64,000 bases of DNA, taken from the NCBI RefSeq assembly GCF_008123425.1, contig NZ_VSSS01000014.1:204362-268361 (forward strand), read 5' to 3'. The position numbers were made by a program, and so were the translations under genes. This document shows positions 17,787 to 24,580 of this stretch, in pieces. A model generated the notes under the pieces. That model was not told the DNA's origin and searched no databases. It saw only the letters and a program-made list of their open reading frames with translations. The DNA is from Bradyrhizobium rifense (GTDB taxonomy: Bacteria; Pseudomonadota; Alphaproteobacteria; Rhizobiales; Xanthobacteraceae). Positions within the stretch are counted from its first letter, which is position 1, and every line of letters begins with the position of its first letter.

Positions 17787-18610
17787 GGCGTGCTCGACCT
17801 TGGCAATCGCGGCCCGCGACCGGCGAGGGCGGCGGCAAGAACGGTGGACTCCAGCACGAAACCGAAGCATTGGTTCACGTTGTAGACGGTCGCTGCCATG
17901 CAGTAGTCCGGCGACGTGGTGGCGGCGCAGTCGCGGAGCAGCATGCAGTCGTAGCCATGAAAGTTGGCGTCCTGCAGCGTGCAGAGCACGCATTGGTCGG
18001 CATTGACGCCGGCAAACAAGAGCGTCGTGACGTTGAGGTTGCGCAGGATGCTGTCGAGCTCGGTGTCCTGGAAGCCAGACATGCGATACTTTGCGACATG
18101 AATGTCGCTGGATTCGACGGTCAGCTCTTCGACAATCGAAGCCGACCAGCTGCCGCGTTCCAGCACCCGCGCGCCGGAGCCCGGTAGCCGATCGCCGAGG
18201 CCAACGCCTGCACCCGACGGCTTGTAAACATGCAGCAGGGCCGGGCTGAGGTTGAGCCGATCGGGCCGGTTGCCCCAGTTGAGCCAGATCACCGGCACGT
18301 CGAGGTCGCGCAGCACCGGCAACAGCCGTTGCAGCGGTGCGATCGGCGCGCGCGCCGGCGTTACGTCGACACCGATGTGGCCAAGCCAGCCGTCGGGATG
18401 GCAGAAGTCGTTCTGCATGTCGATGACGATGATGGCGGTGCGCGCGAGGTCGAAGGTCACGAGCTTGGCGCCGGCATCGATCGTCACCGGCTGCGGCACG
18501 ACCGGCGGCCGGACCAGGTTTGCCTGGGTCGCCGAGACCGACCAGCGGTTACGCGGGCTGGCGCCGAGTGGCGTGAGATCGTCGACCGGTTGAAGGCGGA
18601 TGTCGGTCAT
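17783..18610 (-). CDS. Isochorismatase-fold amidohydrolase, RutB/biuret-hydrolase-like
   Basis: A 275-residue cysteine hydrolase with the triad motifs IVIDMQNDF (Asp64), a Lys in HVAKYRMSGF and a nucleophilic Cys in AGVNADQCVLCTLQDA. The stretch from ERGSW through KYRMSGFQDTELDSILR resembles ureidoacrylate amidohydrolase RutB (KGSW...PRYSGFFNTPLDSILR), and biuret and triuret hydrolases share this fold. About 55 N-terminal residues are extra relative to RutB. It probably cleaves a linear ureide or amide. Both ends overlap neighbouring genes by ATGA. Confidence 0.85.
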   Translation of the reverse strand: MTDIRLQPVDDLTPLGASPRNRWSVSATQANLVRPPVVPQPVTIDAGAKLVTFDLARTAIIVIDMQNDFCHPDGWLGHIGVDVTPARAPIAPLQRLLPVLRDLDVPVIWLNWGNRPDRLNLSPALLHVYKPSGAGVGLGDRLPGSGARVLERGSWSASIVEELTVESSDIHVAKYRMSGFQDTELDSILRNLNVTTLLFAGVNADQCVLCTLQDANFHGYDCMLLRDCAATTSPDYCMAATVYNVNQCFGFVLESTVLAAALAGRGPRLPRSSTP

Positions 18611-19044
18611 CGCGGAACCGCGACGTCGCGCCCCTGCAGCACAGCGATATCGTCGGCCTCGACCTCGACCGGTTCGCCGCCGCGGATCAATTCGGCAAAG
18701 CCCTCGTTCGGCGTCATCACCGTCAGGCAATACAGCTTGCCGGCGCCGGTGTTCTCGATCACGTGCTCGGAGCCGGGATGCAGCAGCAGCGAGTCGCCCT
18801 TTTTGATCGGCAGCATCTTGCCATCGCAACGCGCGACGCCTTCGCCGTGCAGCACATGGAAGAATTCATGCGCGGCTGCATGTTCGTTGGGCGGCGTCGC
18901 GCCGCCCGGCCGGAAGATCTCGATGACGAAGATGTTGTCGATCCGGTCGCTCTCATGATCGAACAGCACCACGAAATAGTTAGTGTCCGTCGGCGAGATG
19001 CGGAAGGCCTTGGACCGGGCGAGGTTTTCGACGCTGAACGCCAT
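18607..19044 (-). CDS. Cupin-domain protein
   Basis: A 145-residue single cupin. Motif 1 is AHEFFHVLHGEGVARCDG and motif 2 is KGDSLLLHPGSEHVIENTG, with the His residues expected to bind a metal. It leads the operon divergent from the LysR gene and is coupled to the isochorismatase-fold gene by ATGA. The C-terminal EPVEVEADDIAVL tail is not recognised. It may act as a small dioxygenase, isomerase or sensor. Confidence 0.83.
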   Translation of the reverse strand: MAFSVENLARSKAFRISPTDTNYFVVLFDHESDRIDNIFVIEIFRPGGATPPNEHAAAHEFFHVLHGEGVARCDGKMLPIKKGDSLLLHPGSEHVIENTGAGKLYCLTVMTPNEGFAELIRGGEPVEVEADDIAVLQGRDVAVPR

Positions 19045-19157
19045 GAAGGAAACTCCTGATTGTGGTCGGTCCGACGGTGCGGGGCGTGCGCGCGACGAGC
19101 CACGATGGATTCAGCACGCCGCATGGCTTGCATAAAAGCGCTTTATTTCGCAAACAT

Positions 19158-19176
19158 TGTTGCCTTTTAGGCAACA
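19158..19176. promoter_or_regulatory. Palindromic operator, copy 2 (LysR-type candidate)
   Basis: TGTTGCCTTTTAGGCAACA is a perfect inverted repeat whose inner 17 nt are identical to copy 1 at 13984-14000. It sits in the divergent promoter between the cupin operon (start 19044) and the LysR gene (start 19225). The centre is about 58 nt before the LysR start, where an autoregulatory LysR-type site is expected. Confidence 0.72.
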
Positions 19177-19224
19177 TGACAGCATGCTCCGGAGCGATGC
19201 GTTTTTTCGAGCAGGAGCAAAGGG

Positions 19225-20127
19225 ATGCTGCATAGCCGCCTGTTGACCTATGTGGACGAGGTGGCGCGCACCGGATCAATCCGCACTGCTGCAAGCCATC
19301 TTAATGTCGCGGCGTCCGCCATCAGTCGCCAGATTCTTGCGCTGGAGACCGAACTCGGCACGCCGATTTTCCAACGGCTGCCGCGCAAGCTGATCCTGAC
19401 CGCGGCGGGTGAGGTGCTGGTCGGCCACATTCGCCAGACTCTCAAGGAGCTGACCCGCGCCCAGGGCAAGATCGAGGAACTGAAAGGTTTGCGCCGGGGC
19501 GAGATCACGGTGGCGATGATGAGCGGTCTCGCCTCGAACCTCGTGCCGGGAACCGTCAAGCAGTTTCGCGTCTCCAATCCCCGGGTGCGGCTCTGCCTGA
19601 CGCTGCTGACCACGGGCGAAGACATTCAATCCGCGGTCGGCAGCGGCGAGGCCGACCTCGGCATCGGCTTCGATTTCACCCGCGGCAGTCATCTGAAGGT
19701 GCTGGCCCGCGCTGCCGGCAAGCTCGGCGCGGTGATGGCGCCGAGCCATCCGCTCGCCAAGCGTAACCAGATCCGGCTTAGCGACTGCGTCGACTATCCG
19801 CTGGTGATCGCCGACGGGTCGACCGCGATTCGGCCGTACCTCGATTCGGCATTTGCGAAAGCTTCGCTGGAACCGCTGCCGATCATCGAAACCAACGCCA
19901 TCGAGATCATGCGCCACGCCGCCATTCTTGATAATGGCATTACCTTTCTTACGCCGTTCGACATCGAGTTCGAGCGCCGCGTCGGCCGTCTCGTCTATGT
20001 GCCGGTGCGCGAGTTGGCGCACGAGACGCAGACGCTCATGTTGATCGGCCACGAACGCGGGACGAGCGCGATCGCCAGCGTGCTCGCGGAAATGCTGAAG
20101 GCGATGATGCGTGAGGCCGCGGCGTGA
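19225..20127 (+). CDS. LysR-family transcriptional regulator
   Basis: A 300-residue LysR regulator. The N-terminal winged helix (MLHSRLLTYVDEVARTGSIRTAASHLNVAASAISRQILALE) covers residues 1-60 and is followed by a linker helix and a substrate-binding domain with the usual DLGIGFDF loop. GGAG lies 8 nt before the ATG. It is divergent from the cupin operon and has a perfect palindrome upstream that recurs in the importer/creatininase promoter, so it is the likely local regulator. The inducer is unknown. Confidence 0.93.
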   Translation: MLHSRLLTYVDEVARTGSIRTAASHLNVAASAISRQILALETELGTPIFQRLPRKLILTAAGEVLVGHIRQTLKELTRAQGKIEELKGLRRGEITVAMMSGLASNLVPGTVKQFRVSNPRVRLCLTLLTTGEDIQSAVGSGEADLGIGFDFTRGSHLKVLARAAGKLGAVMAPSHPLAKRNQIRLSDCVDYPLVIADGSTAIRPYLDSAFAKASLEPLPIIETNAIEIMRHAAILDNGITFLTPFDIEFERRVGRLVYVPVRELAHETQTLMLIGHERGTSAIASVLAEMLKAMMREAAA

Positions 20128-20333
20128 GCGACCGGGGCGTCACCCGCGGTCAATGCCAGGCGGGTCGCAGCCGCTTCGTGCTCGATGATCTGCATGCTTT
20201 CAACGGTGTCATCATGCAGCGGACTTCTGACTCCAATCCCCTGCATTGGTGTGCGGGCTTTCCGATCAGTCGAGGGCTCATCCAGTACGGTGCAGAGCCG
20301 CAGCGTGTTGGCGCTCACCCGTAGCAGATTGGA

Positions 20334-20476
20334 CTTGATTTGCTAGAGCTAGCCCAAACTTGCCCATGATGAATTGGAGCGAGAGTTCAGGCGTTTCAAT
20401 CGGTTAGAGGTTTGCGTGTGCACGACGTGTGCACCGGGAGATCAAGAATAATCTTGTGACAGCCAGCGTAAGCAAG
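20334..20476. repeat. Dispersed repeat, copy A (left border of the Eut island)
   Basis: Aligns over its whole length with 33530-33671 in the same orientation, roughly three quarters identical by eye, with at least one 1-nt indel. The best-conserved part is a 21-nt identical core ending in GTGCACGACGTGTGCAC (20418-20434), followed by a shared GGGAGATCA. The core contains the dyad TGCAC-N5-GTGCA. No transposase or integrase is attached. It could be an element end, a recombination site or a duplicated regulatory region. Confidence 0.7.
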
Positions 20477-20614
20477 CCTTTTGAAGTGGGTAGGGACGGT
20501 CGAGGAAGGCGCCACTCTCCACGCATTCGCTGAATTGCGCGGTGGCTGCTAGGCAAGCCGGCCCAAAAGCGCGGCGGCGAGCAGCGTGGCGCCGAAAGCA
20601 CGTGTGATCAACAT
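20442..20614 (-). pseudogene. Possible frameshifted small secreted protein
   Basis: An ATG at 20614 opens a signal-peptide-like stretch (MLITRAFGATLLAAALLGRLA) that hits a stop. The next frame continues with CLAATAQFSECVESGAFL and further residues to a stop at 20442. A one-base shift near 20550 would join them into a small exported Cys-containing protein. The frame ends inside repeat copy A. The protein family is not recognised and the call is tentative. Confidence 0.25.
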
Positions 20615-20946
20615 GAGCACATTCTCGCGTCTTCGCTGCTGAACTATCATGTTGATTGCCGCAAGGACGGCGATCCATGAATGCCAGTGTGCAGCGAGTC
20701 CGGTCTTCGAGCAGCGCGGATGATCCAGAGGGCCGATTGTCACCGCATCCGTCGCAGCATGTCATTCGAACAGAAGCCTGACGGGGGCTGGTGCGATCCC
20801 GCCGATCACGAATTGCGCATGTCGTAGGCGGTTCGCTCGCCAGACGGCAGATGTTTGCCCAGGCGTAGACCTCTAGGCAGATCAGTTTGCCATATAATCG
20901 GTCATAAACCACATAAGGCCCACCAAAACTGAGCCAATTTTAAGTC

Positions 20947-20962
20947 TGGCACGGCTTCTGCA
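20947..20962 (+). promoter_or_regulatory. Sigma-54 promoter candidate for the ABC-Eut operon
   Basis: TGGCACGGCTTCTGCA matches the RpoN -24/-12 consensus TGGCACG-N4-TTGCA at all but one position. GG (20948-20949) and GC (20960-20961) are exactly 10 nt apart. Transcription would start near 20974, about 40 nt before the chosen ATG at 21013, which rules out the in-frame ATG at 20962. It implies nitrogen- or other enhancer-dependent control of the operon. Confidence 0.62.
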
Positions 20963-21012
20963 TGACCGTTTTGACCGATTGGGCTTTTACGCCAGAAAAA
21001 AGGGGAATGTCG

Positions 21013-22596
21013 ATGCTTCCGAAATTTGACCGTCGCCACTTTCTAAGGGGTGCGGCGGGAGCCGCGGTCGCCGCAGGCTACACGCAGATCAATCCAGACT
21101 TCTTCATCTCCGAGGCACACGCGCAGGCCGGCAAGACCATGACCTTCCTGTCGGCCGAGAACATCACCGGCAACTGGGATCCGACCGCGCACACCACACT
21201 TTCGCAGAAGAACATCGAAGGCTTCGTGATGGGTTTTCTCACCCGCACGCCGATGAAACTCGATAATCCGGGCGAGGTCATCTACGAGCTTGCAACCGAC
21301 ATCAAGCTGCTTGATCCCAACCGCCTGCAAATCAAGCTGCGCGAGGGCGTGGTGTTCCACGATGGCAAGCCGTTCAAGGCGGAAGACGTCAAGGCCACAT
21401 TCGAATACGGATCCAAGCCTGATCGTCCGGCGCAATGGTATCCCGGCCCCAGCGAAACACTGAAGATCGAGACGCCCGACGACTACACCGTGATCGTTGA
21501 CACCTCGAAGGGCGGCTATCCGGCGCACCTCTTCACGTTTCTCGCCGCCTTCCTGCCGATCATGTCGGCGAAGGATATCGCCGGAGGGCCCGGCGGCGTG
21601 CTGTCACAGCGGCTGAACGGCACGGGTCCGTTCAAGTTCGTCGAACAGCGCGGCAACGATACCGTGATGAAGGCCTTCGATGGCTACTTCAAGGGCAAGC
21701 CGGCCATCGCTGGGATCAGCTTCACCTTCACCGGCGACTCCACGACACGGATGCTCTCGCTGATGAATGGCCAAGCCTCGATCGTCGAACGGTTGGAGCC
21801 GGAACAGGTCGACACCGTCAAGGGCAATCCCAACATCCGCATCAATCGGGTGGTGTCCGTCGAGAACAAATATCTGTGGTTCCGCTGCTCGAAGCCACCT
21901 TTCAACGATCCGCGGATCCGTCTTGCTGCCTGTCATGCCATCAACCGCGACCTTGTCCTCGAGGTGCTGGGCTCGGCGGGCCATGCGTCGTCGAATTTCG
22001 TCTCTCCGGTGAAGTTCGGCTACGTCGACCTCGAAAACTATCCGAAGTTCGATCCGAAGAAATGTCAGGCGTTGCTCGCGGAAGCCGGCTTCCCGAACGG
22101 CAAGGGCCTGCCGCCGCTCGAATACATCGTGTCGGTGGGCTTCTATCCCAAGACCAAGGAGTACGGCGAGGTCATCACCGCGATGCTGAACGAGCAGGGT
22201 TTCAACGTCAGCCTGACCGTGCTCGAACCTGCGGCCTGGAACGAGCGGCTATACCATCGCCCGGGCGGCGGTCCCGGTCATATGGTGGATTGCGGATGGT
22301 CGACAGGTTCGCCGGAGCCCGACCTGGTTCTCCGCACGCATTTCCACTCCTCCTCGCATCGTATCTGCGGCATTGAAGACGCTGCGATTGACGCAAGCCT
22401 TGACAAGGAGCGCAGCGCGCCGACGCTCGAGGAGCGGAAGAAGATCCTCCAGACCGAGACGATGCCGTTGCTTGCTTCGAAGATGCCGGCGCTCTCTTTG
22501 TTCACCTCTGTGATGATTCACGCGATGCAGAAGGATTTCGAAGGCCTCTATATCTACCCGGATGGATCGATGGATGCGTCCAAGCCCGTTGCCTGA
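21013..22596 (+). CDS. ABC transporter substrate-binding protein, peptide/opine (SBP_bac_5) type
   Basis: A 527-residue periplasmic binding protein. The ATG at 21013 has AGGGGA 7 nt upstream and gives a twin-arginine signal (FDRRHFLRGAAG at residues 4-15, cleavage near EAHAQA at about 36). The mature protein shows family features such as LREGVVFHDGKPFKAEDVKATFEY and LNGTGPFKFVEQ. Family members bind oligopeptides, opines, glutathione or other amine-rich solutes. It is the first gene of the operon, directly downstream of the sigma-54 promoter, and probably recognises the ethanolamine-containing substrate; that substrate is inferred. Confidence 0.92.
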   Translation: MLPKFDRRHFLRGAAGAAVAAGYTQINPDFFISEAHAQAGKTMTFLSAENITGNWDPTAHTTLSQKNIEGFVMGFLTRTPMKLDNPGEVIYELATDIKLLDPNRLQIKLREGVVFHDGKPFKAEDVKATFEYGSKPDRPAQWYPGPSETLKIETPDDYTVIVDTSKGGYPAHLFTFLAAFLPIMSAKDIAGGPGGVLSQRLNGTGPFKFVEQRGNDTVMKAFDGYFKGKPAIAGISFTFTGDSTTRMLSLMNGQASIVERLEPEQVDTVKGNPNIRINRVVSVENKYLWFRCSKPPFNDPRIRLAACHAINRDLVLEVLGSAGHASSNFVSPVKFGYVDLENYPKFDPKKCQALLAEAGFPNGKGLPPLEYIVSVGFYPKTKEYGEVITAMLNEQGFNVSLTVLEPAAWNERLYHRPGGGPGHMVDCGWSTGSPEPDLVLRTHFHSSSHRICGIEDAAIDASLDKERSAPTLEERKKILQTETMPLLASKMPALSLFTSVMIHAMQKDFEGLYIYPDGSMDASKPVA

Positions 22597-22665
22597 CCAT
22601 GACTGGTTGCCGCGTGCCGCGATCGGGCGGCGCGCGGTCCGCCATGTCCTTCACGGAGCTTAGGG

Positions 22666-23646
22666 ATGTTCGTCCTGAATTTCCTCATGCGGCGTCTGGC
22701 CCAGGGCGCCCTGATCATCTTCCTCGTCTCGCTGCTGATCTTCACGCTGTTGAGGGTCGTGCCGGGGGATCCCGTACGGCTGATGGCCGGCGGAATGGCG
22801 CCCGAAGCCCTGATTGAGAAGATCGCAACCGACATGGGCTTGCGGGACCCGATCGTCGTCCAGTTCGGGCGCTACATCGGCGGCGTCGTGCGCGGCGATC
22901 TCGGGCAGTCCTTCGTTCGGCCCGCGAATGGGGCCGCCACGGGCGGGGCGACCTTCAACGACACGACGCGCGGCGAACGGGCGAAGGTCCTGAGCCTGAT
23001 CCTCGAAGCACTGCCGATGACGCTGCAGCTTGCCGCGGTGACATTGGTGATCGCCCTGGTGTTCTCGGGCATCGTCGGAATTGCCGGAGGCCTCGCGATC
23101 GGGCGATGGCCGGACAAGCTGGCGTTCTACATCTCCTCGATCTTCATATCGCTGCCGAACTTCTGGCTGGGAATCGTTCTGGCACTGCTATTTTCCGTCA
23201 AGCTCGGATGGCTGCCCGCAATCGGCTACAGGGGATTTGCCTATACGATCCTTCCGGCGATCGTGCTCGCGGTCGAGCTGTCGCCCGTCCTGATTCGGAC
23301 GCTCGTGAGCTCCGTCTCGGCGCAGATGACGGAGCCCTATGTGGCGGTGGGACATGTGCGCGGCCTCGGCCGGGGGCGCATCATTGCGAACCATGCGCTG
23401 CGCAACGCTTCGGTGCCGCTGCTCAATCTGCTCGGGATTCAGTTCTCGAGCCTGCTCGGCGGGGTCATCATCGTCGAATACATCTTCGACTATCCCGGCC
23501 TCGGCCTCCTGACCATCAACGCGGTGCTCCAGCGTGACTTTCCGCTGATCCAGGGGATCGCCATCGTGACCAGCGCTATCTTCGTGCTGATCAACATCAT
23601 CGTCGACCTCGTCGCCACCACCATGGATCCAAGGCTCGAATACTAA
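22666..23646 (+). CDS. ABC transporter permease, DppB-like
   Basis: A 326-residue inner-membrane permease starting MFVLNFLMRRLAQGALIIFLVS after CGGAG. The N-terminal helix, LRVVPGDPVRL periplasmic segment and coupling loop VGHVRGLGRGRIIANHALRNASVPLLNLLG are typical of DppB/OppB. About six membrane segments are visible. It pairs with the DppC-like permease downstream. A 70-nt gap separates it from the binding protein gene. Confidence 0.93.
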   Translation: MFVLNFLMRRLAQGALIIFLVSLLIFTLLRVVPGDPVRLMAGGMAPEALIEKIATDMGLRDPIVVQFGRYIGGVVRGDLGQSFVRPANGAATGGATFNDTTRGERAKVLSLILEALPMTLQLAAVTLVIALVFSGIVGIAGGLAIGRWPDKLAFYISSIFISLPNFWLGIVLALLFSVKLGWLPAIGYRGFAYTILPAIVLAVELSPVLIRTLVSSVSAQMTEPYVAVGHVRGLGRGRIIANHALRNASVPLLNLLGIQFSSLLGGVIIVEYIFDYPGLGLLTINAVLQRDFPLIQGIAIVTSAIFVLINIIVDLVATTMDPRLEY

Positions 23647-23659
23647 GGCTCGAATATTG

Positions 23660-24580
23660 ATGTCCGTGACCACAGCCGCCGGCGGGCCGATCGCGCACAA
23701 GCCGGCCCAGCGCTCCATCGCCCGGCGTATCTTCGACAAGGCGGCATCCACGCCGGGGTTCCGCGTCGGCCTTAGTATCTTCGTCGTCCTCGCTCTGGCC
23801 ACTGCGCTCTATCCAGAACTGAGCAGCATCGATCCGACCAAGATGGATGTGAAAGCGCGCCTGCTGCCGCCGCTGTTTCTCGGCAACAATTGGAGCTGGG
23901 CTCATCCGCTCGGGACCGACCAGATCGGCCGCGACATGCTGGTGCGCTCGCTGGTCGGCCTGCGCTACTCCTTTCTGATCGGGGTTGCATCCGTTATCGT
24001 CATGCTGGCGATCGGCTGCGCGCTCGGCACGATCGCCGGCTATTTCGGTGGACGGACCGATGCCGTCATCATGCGACTGACGGACGCGCAGTTATCGATC
24101 CCGATGATCATCCTTGCCATTTCCGTGCTGGGCGTGTCCCGGCCGACCATCCCCGCGATCATCGTTGTGCTCGGCGTCTCCAACTGGCCGGTCTATGCGC
24201 GCATCATGCGCAGCATCGTGATGACCGAGCGGCAGCGCGAATATGTTCGTGCCGCGAAGATCGGCGGATCGACAGACGCGCGAATCATCCTCACCCTGCT
24301 GCTTCCGTTGCTGCTGCCGCCGGTGCTGTTCACCTCCGTGCTCGACGTGGCCCGCATGATGATTTTCGAATCGACGCTCGGCTTTCTCGGGCTCGGGGTT
24401 CAGCCGCCGACACCGACCTTCGGTAACATCATCGCGGATGGCCGCAAATATCTGCTGAACGCGTGGTGGATCGCCACCATGCCGGGCCTGTTCCTCGGAT
24501 TGACCCTCACCAGCATCAACCTGATCGGCGCTTCGCTCGAGCGCGCGCGCAACACGGTCCATGGAGGTGGAGAAGGATGA
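23660..24580 (+). CDS. ABC transporter permease, DppC-like
   Basis: A 306-residue permease with a cytoplasmic N-terminus followed by the first helix (GFRVGLSIFVVLALATALYPEL), the HPLGTDQIGRDMLVRSLVGLRYSFLIG motif and the coupling loop QREYVRAAKIGGSTDARIILTLLLPLLLPPVL. The ATG at 23660 is chosen over TTG at 23657. The gene start region contains a 14-nt tandem duplication that spans the stop of the previous gene. It overlaps the ATPase start (ATGA). Confidence 0.92.
   Translation: MSVTTAAGGPIAHKPAQRSIARRIFDKAASTPGFRVGLSIFVVLALATALYPELSSIDPTKMDVKARLLPPLFLGNNWSWAHPLGTDQIGRDMLVRSLVGLRYSFLIGVASVIVMLAIGCALGTIAGYFGGRTDAVIMRLTDAQLSIPMIILAISVLGVSRPTIPAIIVVLGVSNWPVYARIMRSIVMTERQREYVRAAKIGGSTDARIILTLLLPLLLPPVLFTSVLDVARMMIFESTLGFLGLGVQPPTPTFGNIIADGRKYLLNAWWIATMPGLFLGLTLTSINLIGASLERARNTVHGGGEG

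Larger units (their letters stand above)
20128..21012. other. Long non-coding interval between the LysR gene and the Eut operon
   Basis: About 885 bases with no confident gene. It holds repeat copy A (20334-20476), the remains of a possible small secreted protein on the minus strand (20442-20614) and the sigma-54 promoter candidate (20947-20962). Its low coding content and debris contrast with the dense operons on both sides, as at an insertion boundary. Confidence 0.6.
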
